A DNA stretch of 64,000 bases, taken from assembly GCA_963693085.1 (NCBI GenBank), contig OY856412.1:1061284744-1061348743 (forward strand). The letters are read 5' to 3'. Positions 1 to 11,158 of the stretch are shown here, in pieces; the stretch's first letter is position 1, and every line of letters starts with the position of its first letter. The notes under the pieces are model-generated. The model worked only from the letters and a program-made list of their open reading frames with translations. It was not told where the DNA came from and ran no database searches. A program made the translations under genes and the position numbers. This DNA is from Alisma plantago-aquatica (lineage: Eukaryota > Streptophyta > Magnoliopsida > Alismatales > Alismataceae).

Positions 1-130
1 AGGCGGTCGTCCAGGTGTCCATTGTCAATTTTAGGTAGGCAAGGAGCTAGGCGGACCCCCCTTGGGAGCCTAGCCACCTAGGCGGGCGCCTCAACAACTT
101 GCCCTAAAATGATTTGATGAGCATTTCGAT
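1..130. repeat. CTAGGCGG-rich repeat fragment at window edge
   Basis: The first 100 bases repeat variants of CTAGGCGG and GCCTAG, as do the ends of the MULE-like element at 44435-45120. It is probably the end of a related dispersed element cut by the window edge. There is no coding frame and the left boundary is not visible. Confidence 0.35.
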
Positions 131-568
131 GGGGAATTTTGATGTCGATTTTCGATGGTGAAATCAATGAGTTAAGTCATTATAGTTTGCAAGCACAAAA
201 GATCGACATAAAGACACAAAACTAATGGAAGAAAATATGCTCTAGGTAATACATAGTATATGAAAAAGTAAAAAAAAATGATGGACTGCCTGTTTTGAGA
301 ATTTTATCAGGCCATTTCGATGTCCGATCGCCACCAAAACAAAACAATTTGGGCGAAATTTTGACCATTTTGTCGAAAATTTGAACATTGCTTTTTATGA
401 TTTATATATGAAATGTGACTGTGATTTTTTAAGCACATCTAATCTAGATTGCATTCTTTCTATCCTTGTGGTTGGATTTGTTTAATGAAATATAGATGTG
501 TCATTTGGATGGTTGGTACATTAAGTTATATGTACCAGCATGTACACATTTTCATAATGTGTGTTTGT

Positions 569-583
569 GTATATATATAAATG

Positions 584-635
<52 letters not shown>

Positions 636-636
636 G
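569..636. repeat. compound microsatellite (TA)n-(GA)n
   Basis: An interrupted TA tract runs directly into about ten GA units ending near 636. It is a simple sequence repeat. Confidence 0.9.
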
Positions 637-2248
637 TGGGTACACTCGAGTGTATCAAAACCTACATACACAAGTTTTTATCTGTTTGATCAAATTTAGA
701 TAAATAGAATTAGGACCCCACTTGCATCAAACTAACATCCGTCGCCAGCTCAAAAGTTGTAACCTCTCCTCTGCATTCATGTACTTTTGCCTCCCTTTTC
801 TTTTCCTCCAATATACACCGTTTCCTCTTTCTTCTTCGTCTCTTCTCCTCTCTCCCATTTCCCATTCTTCCTCCTTTAGATAGTGATTTTCTCCCTACCA
901 GGTCATGCTATCTCGTCAACTATTTTACTTTCTTACAGCACCACAACAAGCTTTGAGGACAAGACTATGGGGATTATAGAAATTGGTTTTTTTATCATGT
1001 ATTAGCGTCCATTTCCTTTAGCATTCTTCTTATGTGATGGAAGTTCTGTAGCAATGCCATTGGCCAGGACAAGAGAAGTTCTCAGGTACAGTGCACATGT
1101 TGCTACCTCCACGTGACAACAAAAGTTGTTGCATCGACAATGATTGTGTTAGTGAGATGATTTTTTTTGTAAGCCTGAGGATAAGGCTAATATAATCCGG
1201 TGAATGGTGATGATCTGTATATGCAACTTGCACTCAACAGTTTTTGGTTCATTGCATGGCTGACCCTGTCGAGCATGGTCCTTGGAATGGGCACGACTGT
1301 AGGATCATATCCTAGACCACAATCCTACCAATGTAAAACCAATTATGTGAGGCACCCCTGTCAAATTCTTTCTTTTTTGTTCTTGATTTTGACACGCACA
1401 TTCACATGATGGAGGGATGCATAGTGGACTAGCCAAAACTGTTTAAATAGTAGATTTGGTGTGTATCACATGTAAAGTAGTTGTAAGTATAGTAGTTCTA
1501 AACAATTATAGTATGAGCCGCTAGACATGATTTTTGGTTTCCTTAACAAGCTTCTTAATAAATTTCAACTTATCTCTATATTCAAGAATCGAATTGAATT
1601 CATCCAGAGCGTGGTAATAAGCATTCTCGACATCTGGCGAATAATCCTCGATGTTACATATGTCTACGTATGTCGATGTTCGATGTCAATGTTGAAACTT
1701 GGTAAACTTCCATGCTTCATTGGTTGCCTACTTGTTTGCATGTTTCAATGAATTCAGCCTAGTTGGTGATGATATCGACCAAGCTAGCTCAAAACCTCCC
1801 ATCTTCTTGATGATCTTTGTAGATATTATTGTTGCAAATATAGTGAAGGCATAAAGAAACTTGTAGGAAACCATTTTTGACATTGAGATGACCATTTCCT
1901 TGGTTTATAGCTAGAGAGTAATGATAAGTTTATTCCTTTACTATATTTCCACAAGTTTTCCAATTTGGTCTGCACCTAATACCATTTCACCTCTCTTACT
2001 TTTCCCCCTTTTTATAAATTGAAGTATTTGTAAATAAACTCATATTTTTTTAATTCTAGAAAGTGATCCTTTTCGGATTTCTATGAATTCATAACACGAC
2101 ATATATAGAACATATTCAACTTCTAAACATTTCATATAGAAGATATAGCTAGAGTATGTATCTACCAAAATTTGATGTTTTATGCCAAATTCCCTCACAA
2201 TCTCACTATCTTTTAGCTTATTTTGCATCAAAGTTTAGTCCACATCTT

Positions 2249-2320
2249 CCTCAAAGTTTCCTTACATTTTCCACAAACTTCTACTTCCATGCCTATTGAA
2301 GTTGACACGAAGATGACGTC
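2249..2320 (-). repeat. 72-bp segment paired with 5132-5203
   Basis: It aligns without gaps to 5132-5203 with about 53 of 72 bases identical. On the minus strand both copies read EVEVCG followed two residues later by KETLR, so the shared sequence looks like old coding DNA. I do not recognise the family. Confidence 0.5.
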
Positions 2321-2373
2321 TTGTACATTTGCATTGTGTTTTTCTACATAGGTAAACTTGTATGAATGGGTAT

Positions 2374-2559
2374 TGTTGAGAAGTGTATTTGTTGTTATTA
2401 TTGTATTGATATGTACACCCCTCTCCAATATATATAGGAGAGGAGGCTATTACAAGGAAGCACAAGGAAGAAGACTAAATCCTGATGGGCCATGGGCAAC
2501 AGGCACATGTAGACAATAGACTAATTAACCTATTAACTAAATAGGCTAATATTCTAACA
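2374..2559 (-). repeat. N1 3' LTR (minus-strand element)
   Basis: 186 bp. Read on the minus strand it starts TGTTAG and ends CTCAACA. It is followed on the plus strand by the complement of the polypurine tract (ctccccctcaaactgg). It carries a TATA-centred inverted repeat at 2420-2443. Confidence 0.9.
2420..2443 (-). promoter_or_regulatory. TATA-centred inverted repeat in N1 LTR
   Basis: CCTCTCC (2420-2426) and GGAGAGG (2437-2443) are a perfect 7-bp inverted repeat around a 10-base TATA-like core. The partner LTR at 4834-5009 has a decayed version. The same arrangement recurs in unrelated LTRs in this window. Confidence 0.65.
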
Positions 2560-4833
2560 CTCCCCCTCAAACTGGAGCATGGGTGAACGCATGTCCAATC
2601 TTGGAGTTACAGGACTCGATTGAAGGATAAGAAATAAATGATAAATGAAAGATAGATATGTCACTCCCCATACAAAAAAATTGTTACTCCCCCTTAAACA
2701 ATACTTCCTAACTGAAAAGATATGATGATGCCTCTTTGAGATGTGTTCTGCAAGTTGGAGAAGCCCGAGCTTTAAAGGTCTTTCTTTTGAAGTGCATCTA
2801 GAATGAAGAACATTTGAAGCAGACAATCATAAACACCACGACTACGCCATCTTCACTAATGAGGAATGTTGACTGGAATAAGCATACTCAATACATCACA
2901 AGTACATAATGTGGCATGAATGCGGAGGCACAGTGTTGATGCTGCAATAGAGGTGTCTTTAACTTGTCTGAGAAGTGTAACCAACTGGAATAAGCGCAGA
3001 AGACTACAGACGTGCATAACGTGGCACAACACGTTGGACAAGGTGTTGAGGTGTCGTCTTAACACGTAGAAATAGCATATGCAAATCGAAGAAGACGTGA
3101 CAAAGTAGCTCGGTGAAGATCACTCTAGATGAATCCTTGCAGACACAAAATTTGCACAGGCTTGAAGATGACGAGCTTCATAGATGAAAAAGCAACCATT
3201 TGGAACATCGAATACAACATGAATGATCAACTGGAACATCATTAACACCAAAGGGACTAGAGGCCGGAATTAGCCGCAACAGCTCTTGTCCTGATGTATA
3301 TATGCAGTACGAACGTGAAAGGCTTGGTGTAAATGTTGCAAATGTGAAATCCTTCAATATTTTCTCACATGTAAAGTGATGCTAAGTGGGAATGACGTGC
3401 CACAAAGACATCAGGAAAGCAGATGTGCTGAAGAACATGAAGCTCCATGAAGATAGCCTGGAATATATCATCTCATCTCATGTCATGTCTCTCTCCTCAT
3501 ATCCTCTTCTCATGTCCTCTCTCTCATGTTCTCCTCATACCCTCCTCTCTATCTCTCTCAACTCTATTCCCCTCACACGCCAAATACGACGAGAGTGAGT
3601 AGATGGTGTGAAAAAAAGGAAAATATGATCCCACCCCACACATGGAAAGATACACACATGATGGATGGAAGGGTGGGAAAGGGAAAGGATAAAAGAAGAG
3701 GTGTAGTATGTAGAGAAGAACAAAAGGACTACCAGAATAAAGCATCGGTAAGGAGAAGATACACTATCGGAGTTTTGCTCGGTAGGGGAGGAAGTGGCAC
3801 TGCCGAAATGGTTTTTTGGCATGAAAATCGATAACCGAAATCAATATGCAAAAACAACCCGATTAAGATCTGGAGAGAGAAAATAAATGGATCTTTTCTT
3901 GACCGAAAAGGATATTAATCCAACCAAAAAAAATTGAAGATGAATTTTCGGACAACGTCATTAACTGGGAGAAGTATGTAGGGAGAGGAAGAGAAAAGAA
4001 ATTTAATGCAGTGCTCCCCCTTTTTTGGTGTGTTTAATACGTACAAGGAATTCAAGATACCAAGCAAAAAGTTAAAGGAAGTAATACTTCTTGTTGTTTT
4101 GGTATCTTGTAATACGAGGAGCCATGTTCCACTAGAGAGAATGAGGAAACTTAAAAAGATAATCAATTGCACTAAAACGGAAGGGGAGTGAAGGCAAGTA
4201 AAAAGGGTTGATATTTAATGGGAAATAAAGGCCAAAAGGAAGTAATTTCCTTTACATATTCGCTTGCGCATAGAAGGCAGATTGAATTCGATCTTGCTCG
4301 AGTTTCTCGTCAGATTCGTGCACCCTCGTGGCTGCTGGCCGGAACGTGGACGATGAGCATGAAGATCACAATCGGTCGTTGTGACTCATTAATCAAGTGC
4401 TTGCTTTTGCTTGGCAGGCAGTGACTAAGAGGATTTGGTCATTGCCATCGATGGCAACATCAGGAACCGTGAAAAAACGAGGGGCATGGACTAGCAACCC
4501 ATCCTCACATGATTCAGCCATGCACCCTGAGACGGCCGGTCAATGGCGGTTCTGAGATAGTTATGACTTGGGGAGATAGAATTATAGGTAGGCAAATAAA
4601 CATATGTGATGGTGTATGTGATGGAGAGTGTCGACATAAGAAAGAAGATTGGATCTTTTAAGAAAGAAAAAGAGAAGTCATGGAGGCCTGGATGTGCCCA
4701 GTGGGCGGCCGGCCTAAGCCATGGAGATGGCGACAGCTGCCTGTAGGCGGAGACGCTCCCTCTTGGTTTTCCTCTAGGAGGGACGGACGACGGCAGCTAG
4801 GGTTCTTTCCTCAGGGCTATTGCTCTAATACCA
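2560..4833 (-). other. N1 interior, non-coding
   Basis: It holds the polypurine tract (2560-2576), a CT-rich block (3475-3565), a purine-rich block (3660-3760) and a GC-rich leader (4680-4820) next to the primer-binding site at 4821-4833. No frame longer than about 100 codons and no retroelement motif. Confidence 0.7.
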
Positions 4834-5009
4834 TGTTGAGAAGTGTATTCGTTGTTGTTGTTGTATTGATATGTACACCGCTGTCCTATATATATAAGAG
4901 AGGAGGCAATTACAAGGAAGCGGACTAAACTTTGATGGGCCATGGGCAACAGGCCCATGTAGACAATAGACTAATTAACCTATTAACTAAATAGGCTAAT
5001 ATCCTAACA
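4834..5009 (-). repeat. N1 5' LTR (minus-strand element)
   Basis: 176 bp, clearly the partner of 2374-2559. It is about 10 bp shorter through small deletions and has several substitutions. The adjacent primer-binding site, read as the complement tgctctaatacca, is 4821-4833. Confidence 0.9.
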
Positions 5010-6082
5010 GTTATATATACACATATTTTGTTTTTAAGTTAGATTTGATAGAAGCTATCCATTTTCATCATAAAATTACTATTTCTAGCTTGCTTTTTGT
5101 CAAAGATGCATCGAACTTTAATTGTAAAAATCCTCAAAGTTTCCTTGATGTTTCCACAAACCTCCACTTCCGCACCCATCAAAGTCGACTCGAAATCAAT
5201 GTCATGTTCCATGACCCAGAGCAAGTAGTTATCCCCATTTTATTTGATGGTGGAGGTTGGAGCATTGTCATTTTAGACAATCGTCTGAGGTGTATCTTTG
5301 CCTTCACATATATTGAGAGAAGATCACACCGGTAAGAATCTTGATGGATGAAAAACCAGTGGTATGAAGCACGGTGAGGTAGAGAAGAAACCATGGGAAT
5401 GAAGCACGGTGGGACTGAGAGAGCTAGAAAGATGCACGAATAAGCACTATCACAGGAAAGAAGCTTTGTGATAGGAGAAAATGGTGATTCCCTATTTTAG
5501 AAGTACTCACCCGTGTACATAGGGAAGGTACATGGGGAAGAAGAAAGTAGAGGAGAAGGAACTCTATTTTGGTTACAAGATTTTTAACAAATCACCATTG
5601 TGCGGTTGTCAACCCAGTGAGTTCGATGCACCGTTTCAGAAGAGGCGGCGGCGACGACCAGCCTGGCTATTGCTGCCCAACACTCCACGGTGTTGCAGCT
5701 GCAGTCCTGCAGCTGCGCGGCAGCTACAGCTGCTGCCATGCGGCTGTGCAGCACTGCTGTCATGTAGTGGCATTGTCGCCTGCTCTTAGGAAATGGTGAC
5801 TGGGCTTGCTGCCGTTAGGGGCGGCGGCAGGTGCTGCTTGCTGCCTGGCACTTGTTTGTGGCGACTAGAGCTAATACTCCCTTTAAGAAATCTAAGGGTT
5901 TCTAAACATGCTCAGATTCCATGTAATAAACTTGGACAGCAATCTTATTAACAGTAAAAAGAGTAAAATGAGTCCTATTTATAGACCTTACTAAAGGTAC
6001 AATATAAATGTGGAACATAATATGATAAACTAGATTGATGCTAATGTGCTTAAGTAGGAGAGGCCCATTAGTCTTAACCTAA
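5010..6082. other. no gene recognised; GC/CTG-rich block
   Basis: 5132-5203 pairs with 2249-2320. 5640-5870 is rich in CTG/CAG and includes the perfect inverted repeat at 5695-5716. 5880-6075 has LTR-like composition, with a CTATAAATAG palindrome on the minus strand near 5982, but no partner or primer-binding site convinces me. Confidence 0.4.
5695..5716. repeat. perfect 10-bp inverted repeat GCAGCTGCAG
   Basis: GCAGCTGCAG (5695-5704) and CTGCAGCTGC (5707-5716) are separated by two bases, inside a CTG-rich stretch. It could form a hairpin; no function is assigned. Confidence 0.8.
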
Positions 6083-6980
6083 GAAGCACGGACACGGACA
6101 CGGATATGGACACGGACACGGACACGGACACGGGACACGGCATTTTTCAGAAATATAGGACACGGACACGGCAATATATGTACATATATACATTTACATA
6201 ATTATATACAGTTAAAGACATATATATGTATATAATTTATTTGTAAACGCAACAAACTCCATAATTCATAACAACAAGCAGAAACAACGATCACCATGAT
6301 ATCCACTTGTATATTCACATTTGTATTCAAACCCACTATGTTGATGCTATAAAATTTAGCATACAAAATGATATATTAAAATCAAGAGGAAGAAGAGGGA
6401 AGGAGTTCCTAGAAAGGGAAGGAAGTTGCTTTCAATGGCTGCTCTAGGTGTTGGCAGCTCCTGCTGCAAATGGCTTACAAAAGGCTGCTGCTTATGGTGG
6501 CTTTAGCTCCTAGTGGTTGCCGATGCAAAGGCTGCTAGTAGCAGCTCCATCTCTTTATGGTGGCTGCTTGCAGAAACTTCAGGAGCTAGCTGCTACTTGC
6601 AGCAACTGCTGCTAGAAGCGGTTTCGTACGTTCTTTACGGGAACAACAACAATTAGAGGGTGAGGCTTGTTGGTCACCTCTCTAGGGAAGGGATGAAGGT
6701 TTTGGTGAGGAGTTGGGGTTTGGTTGAGGAGTCTACGGGTTTGGGTCTTATTTTCTCTTTTCATTTTAGTTAGATAACTTAGATCTTATGTGGGTTGGGC
6801 TGGCCGTGTCCACTAGGCATCCTAGATGTGTCCACGCCGTGTCCAGGTTGCAAATAAAAAAAAATGAAACTGGACACGTTGGAGGAGTGTCGGCCGCGTG
6901 TCCACGTGTGTCCAAGGCATGTACGGGTTGGACACGTGTCGGACACGGACACGGCAGCCTCCGGGAAGTGTCCGTGCTTC
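6083..6980. mobile_element. TIR element with GGACAC terminal arrays (unclassified)
   Basis: GAAGCACGGACAC at 6083-6095 is exactly inverted at 6968-6980, giving a 13-bp terminal inverted repeat around 898 bp. Just inside the left end is a tandem array of GGACAC hexamers (6089-6170). The right end is rich in GTGTCC and GGACAC (6805-6978). The centre has CTG-rich imperfect repeats near 6430-6620 and no transposase frame. Flanks read cctaa on the left and ctaga on the right, so no clear target duplication. A non-autonomous DNA transposon is likely; the superfamily is not determined. Confidence 0.6.
6089..6170. repeat. GGACAC hexamer array
   Basis: About eight copies of the hexamer GGACAC with occasional changes (GGATAT, GGGACAC), interrupted by cggcattttt, then two more copies. 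It is the left subterminal region of the 6083-6980 element. Confidence 0.85.
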
Positions 6981-7060
6981 CTAGATAATGGCATTTGGAA
7001 TAAAAGAAAAAACAGTGGATAGGCACCAAGATCTTCATCAGATCGATCGTCGTAGTAGTC

Positions 7061-7250
7061 AGAGAGTGTTGGATCACATTGTCATAGAGAGTGCTAGGTC
7101 ACAAGAAGCAGCAATAGTCAACGTGCAAACAAAGCATGGAAGAACTAGAGAGTGTTGGATCACAAGTCCTAGAGAGTGTTAGGTCACATGAAGCAGCAAT
7201 AGTCAACGTGCAAACAAAGCACGAACGAACAAAGAGTGTCGGATCACAGT
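7061..7250. repeat. about 86-bp tandem repeat, 2.3 copies
   Basis: AGAGAGTGTTGGATCACA starts near 7061 and again near 7147, with a partial third unit near 7231. Each unit also contains AGCAGCAATAGTCAACGTGC. A weaker fragment (GTCAACATGCAAACAGAGC) occurs near 7445. Non-coding, probably part of the interior of element G. Confidence 0.8.
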
Positions 7251-7757
7251 AGTGAAAGTCGACGACGTAGGCAGGTAGAAAACCAGTGTGCAAAATAGTA
7301 AACAAATAAATAACTCCAATATGTAATGTAGATGAACCTCCATGTAAAATCAGAAATAAAAGTCTTCATCATCTTCCCTCTTCATAAAGTATCCATCACG
7401 GTAGCAGACGTCAAAGTCCAGAGGGTGTTGGTTCATAGTAGAAAGTCAACATGCAAACAGAGCACCGACAGTAGATAGTGCAAAAGCACAAAACAACAAG
7501 TAAAATGTACTAATCAGAACACAAGTAGCAAGAATGACGTCCCACTATGCAACTTCATAGCAGTAGTTGAAGTAGATGATGAATAAGCAATAATAGCAGC
7601 AGAAAGCTCTACATAGCATAAACAAGCATGAATACTTCACATAACAATAGAAGGATCCACATAGAAGCAAAAGGAACACCACATAGTAGCAGAAGGATCC
7701 ATATAGTATATGTAGCACAAAGATCCATAGAACAGCAATAAAGGTGGCATGATGATT
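7251..7757. other. interior of LTR element G, left part
   Basis: Non-coding DNA with repeated AGCAGAAGGATCCA / CATAG motifs (7560-7740). It ends with the left copy of the LINE target duplication (7742-7757). It is assigned to element G by position, because the LINE separates it from the G-like sequence at 9862-11158. Confidence 0.4.
7742..7757. repeat. LINE target-site duplication, left copy
   Basis: The 16-mer aggtggcatgatgatt matches 9862-9877 at 15 of 16 positions and abuts the poly-T (minus-strand poly-A) at 7758-7764, as expected for target-primed reverse transcription. Confidence 0.85.
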
Positions 7758-9861
7758 TTTTTTTATCGGTAAAAAATCATGTTACTATTAAATGAATCCA
7801 AAAAATTTAGGTGCGTATATGCACCCCTTACAACCAGGATATAAAATCCAGACAATCAAAAGAGGACTTAACTAAGGTCCTCCCGAGAAGCATAAAGAGG
7901 TAGAGATGAGGATTCCAAATATCCTATGCTAGCGACTACCACGCAGTTGTTGAACTGCTTACAAAAAACATAACAATCAACTGACAATGTGAGCATCTTC
8001 AAGGTGTGACATCATGCCTTCTGAAACACCCATAGACTACGTGGGAAGATAGCATCATCAAGGGGAACAGTCATCAAAAAACTCGTTTCTACCAAACCAG
8101 GCAAGCAACCAATCGGAAAAAAAAAACATATCCATAGAGGCACTTCCAATGGCCATGACAAACGACTTATGTCCATGGAGAGAAGACCACCCTGTCCTCC
8201 ATATGCGTTCTGCTCAACCACTGAAAGAATGGATTTAAGGGAAGCTACCAATCATCTTCATCAGCCGAGATCACACCCACCTTAGGAGCCTTTCTAGAAT
8301 CAGTCTTCAACCATCCTGGAAACAAGCGACTCAGGCTGGCTGAAAGGGTGAGCAAGCTAACCCCCATCCAGCTTTTTCCTGCCTTGCTTCTTCTTCCTCT
8401 TTGACCAAGTTTGGTCATAATCCATCGAGTATGAGTCCCATTGCTCAGATTCAAAATTAGAGCCATTGGAGGCCTCATCTTCCTCAAACAGATTATGCTT
8501 ACTATCCTGGTATTGGCTCGAGAAGCCACAATTGCTCCAGATCTTGTTCAGCTTCCAAGAGTCAGATCCAGAGGCTTTATCACCTCTTACAGTGATTTCC
8601 AACTCGCAATCAAAGTTCAAGCTACCTGCATTACAGAATGGCGTACCCCCGAACATGTCAGGCTCCTCCATTTGAATGTTAGTAGTTGAGGAATGGGCTT
8701 GGCGGAACTCGCGTTCACTGTCAATGACAGTGTCTTTAACTTGTGGGAAGATCAGGCCGCGCAGGTTGTCATCCACATCCGAGTGATTATCATAGTCCTT
8801 GCTCGATGGCTTCTCGCGATCCATCCTCACAGGCTTGTTAGATCCCTTGGCAATGTGTCGAACGGCTGGTTTGCCAAGCTTGACCTGAATATCCTTCTCA
8901 GGTGGAGGCTTCCTTGTCTTTAGGGGAGACAACATCCCCCTATGCCCGAAGGCCTTGCAGCTGGGGCAGATCGCAGGGCGTGCAACCGGCTCCACCTTCA
9001 GGGTCTACGGTGACGAATCTACTTCCACCTTTGTGGCTCTGGGGAGCCTGACTTCACAGCTGACTTTGATGCAGGCAAGTGCATCTCCAAGGCAGCCGAC
9101 GGAGATGGACTGCTCGTCGATGTCGACCGGATGCCAATGGTGCTGGCGACACAAGAGACATGTCGCCTGGTCCACGGCAAACTGGGGTTCTCAATCTTAA
9201 ACCAGATTGGAACCCGCGGAAAGGAGAGGGGCTGGAGAGGTGTTCCAGGCTTCCACGAGTGGACGATGATCAACGATCCGTCCATGAACCACGGAGCTTC
9301 ATCAAGCACCCGCTCCTCGCTTTCAGTCGGCATTTTGACGATGAAGCCATCTCGTTCCTCGGCGATTACTTCAACTGGGTCGCTAGGACGCCAGAGTCTT
9401 CGCATCCATCTGTTTAATTGGCCGCTAAATGGTTTCCTGCCCACAAATCTAACCGAGAGATACTCATTCCAATTCGGAATTGAGCACTCCTGACTAGAAA
9501 TTGTAGCACACTTCTCACCGTCGCGTAAGCTTGGCTCGATGTAGTCGATCTCCACTTTGAGTTTGGCCATGTCCTGCCTACTGGCGGCGAACCAGTCGGC
9601 AAGAGGATAGGGCTCGAAACCTCTACGGATTTGCTTGGAATCAGCTTAGAGGAACTGGCGGCGGCGCTATCATTTGCCCTAGGTGATTGCGGAGGATTCG
9701 GGTTGGATCTGCTTCCTTCTCCATCAGCCTCTGATTGGCGGTGTGGAGGAGCAGGTGAATGCTCAGCAGCAGAGTGCCCCCTTCCCCCTCTCGCACTAGG
9801 AGTTCGCCCTCGCCCTTGCCCTCTTCCGCCTCTCCCCCGCGGCATCGTTCCGCCTCTCATT
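7758..9861 (-). mobile_element. ORF1-only L1-like LINE
   Basis: A 2.1-kb minus-strand insertion bounded by a 16-bp target duplication (7742-7757 / 9862-9877). On the minus strand the 3' end is ...TTTTTACCGATAAAAAAA, typical in form for a plant L1-type LINE tail. The only coding region is an ORF1 (8357-9860) with a DUF4283-like domain and part of a zinc knuckle. I see no endonuclease or reverse transcriptase, and about 590 bp of 3' sequence follows ORF1. Either this is an internally deleted L1 or a deliberately ORF2-less family, comparable to mammalian HAL1. The 5' end lies one base upstream of the ORF1 ATG, suggesting slight 5' truncation. Confidence 0.82.
8357..9860 (-). pseudogene. LINE ORF1 (DUF4283 domain + partial zinc knuckle), frameshifted
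   Basis: ORF1 proteins of plant L1 elements bind the element RNA and accompany it to the target. Reading from ATG at 9858-9860: an Arg/Gly-rich N-terminus (repeated RGRG, GRGG), then near 9580 the frame changes to MAKLKVEIDYIEP, leading into a DUF4283-like block with RRLWRPSDPVEVI, GFIVKMPTESE and VPIWFKIENPSLPW (about 9240-9450). A second frame change near 9140 restores GHPVDID-like sequence, a stop is met near 9004, and the frame continues with CPSCKAFGHRG, a zinc-knuckle start lacking the usual last cysteine. The C-terminus is acidic then lysine-rich (KRKKKQGRKK). At least two frameshifts and one stop make it non-functional. Family recognition rests on these motifs only. Confidence 0.75.
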
Positions 9862-11158
9862 AGGTGGCATGAAGATTCATATAACATCATAACTAAATTC
9901 TTCTTCTTTCTTCATCTCTCCTCCATCTCATCTCTTCCCTCTACTCTTCATCCTCTATTCTTTCCCTCATGCCAACCACGAAAAGAATGAAGTGGTTGGA
10001 GTAGAGAGTCAAAAATAATAGTAGAGGTAGGTTATGCAGACAAATATGTAGAGGAGGTAACCGATAATGTGAGTCAAAGTACAACATGACCTTATTACAA
10101 AGATCTGGATAAAAAAATAAATGGATCTTTTTACGACTAGAAAATTTTAGATTAGGTCAAAAAATAATATGGGGGTAAGACAAGTATTGAGGAGGTAGGA
10201 AAAAAGATATGTAGGGCTAGACTGGGTGGGGGATGTGAAACAACAAAAGATAGTAAAAAAATGATGAAAAAGAAGATAAATGTTGTTGATAAGGATAAAG
10301 AAGGGACGCGCCATGTATAGATACGTTCACCATATATTAGAATCATTGTAGCACGCCAAGATGTAGCAACACGAAGCAGCGGACAGGTCGTGTAGTTGAA
10401 GAGACATGTTGTGTTGCAAATTAGTGGATGGATCAACAGTAGTCAGCACCAACAAAAGGTGACACCCCATGTCGATGAAGAGACGCGCTGTGTTAGTTGA
10501 CACAGTAAGAAGTAGAAGCAGGTGACACGCCGTTTCGTTGAGCGATAAGTTGTGTCAATGGACAGAAACTCAGGGTACAGTGCAAGGCAACATGTCGTGT
10601 CTTTACGCGACACTGTGTGTCATGGTATAGGCAACACGCCGTATCGTTGTGGGCAGACTTTGGCTGCGAACAGCAACAGAAAAACCCCAAAGACAGTAAC
10701 AAAAGAAGGTGAAATCCTTCTGAATCTTCACTGTTGCAATATAGAGACGGTGTGTCCCCAATATCAACAAAAAAAAGAGATCCTCCAAGATTTTGGATTA
10801 GATCTCAAAGGTGGTGGCATGGGTAGATCGGTGGCGGAGTAAATAATGGTTGTGCAGAGAAGTGACGATGGCGGCAAATAGGATACCGACGGCTTCATTA
10901 GCAAGCAAGATTGACGCAGGCATGGCTGCCCTTGTAGATCTGGATACCAGTAACTTCATGAGATGATTTTTGTTGATGAATATGGAGACGGCTCATGGAG
11001 ACACTCCTAAAAGGTGCAGGGGTAGAGCATCCCTACGAGCAGCCAAGCAACGCCTAGCGGCGGAGGCCGTCCGCAAGGGGAGGCTTCTCTCCTTTGTGCT
11101 CTCTCTCTCTCTCTCTCAGGGTTAGGGGCAACAAAGGACCGACTGCTCTTATACCATA
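9862..11158 (-). other. interior and leader of LTR element G, non-coding
   Basis: It resumes with the right LINE target copy (9862-9877), then CT-rich sequence (9895-9965) and a block near 10098-10150 containing AAATAAATGGATCTTTTT, which resembles N1 near 3862-3900. 10300-10640 repeats GACACGCCGT / ACACGCCGTATCGTTG motifs. 11000-11140 is a GC-rich leader with a (CT)n tract. The primer-binding site (complement gctcttatacca, 11145-11156) lies two bases from the LTR. No retroelement proteins in any frame. Confidence 0.6.

Larger units (their letters stand above)
131..2373. other. AT-rich non-coding DNA, no gene recognised
   Basis: Six-frame reading shows only short, unrelated frames. The stretch 770-890 is strongly pyrimidine-rich (TTCTTC, CCTCTC). 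A segment near 2249-2320 has a diverged partner at 5132-5203, across the N1 insertion. Nothing resembles a host exon with confidence; 1200-1400 could be decayed coding DNA but has no recognisable motif. Confidence 0.5.
2374..5009 (-). mobile_element. N1: non-autonomous LTR retrotransposon
   Basis: Two direct LTRs (2374-2559 and 4834-5009) bound a 2.27-kb interior. On the minus strand the 5' LTR is followed immediately by TGGTATTAGAGCA, a primer-binding site of the initiator-Met tRNA type, and the interior ends in the polypurine tract GAGGGGGAGT before the 3' LTR. The flanks ggtat (2369-2373) and gttat (5010-5014) form a 5-bp target duplication with one mismatch. The interior has no gag, protease, integrase or reverse transcriptase in any frame, only short low-complexity frames, so mobility must have depended on another element's proteins. 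The primer site and polypurine tract resemble those of the Copia elements in this window. Segments near 3380-3560 and 3862-3900 resemble parts of element G (about 9870-10150). Confidence 0.88.

Noticed and set aside
5870..6075. A further LTR of the N1/G type
   Set aside because: The composition and a CTATAAATAG core are suggestive, but I found no partner, polypurine tract or convincing primer site.
8441..9990. Plus-strand frames of 70-120 codons over the LINE
   Set aside because: They are shadows of the minus-strand ORF1; only the minus strand shows the DUF4283-like and zinc-knuckle motifs.
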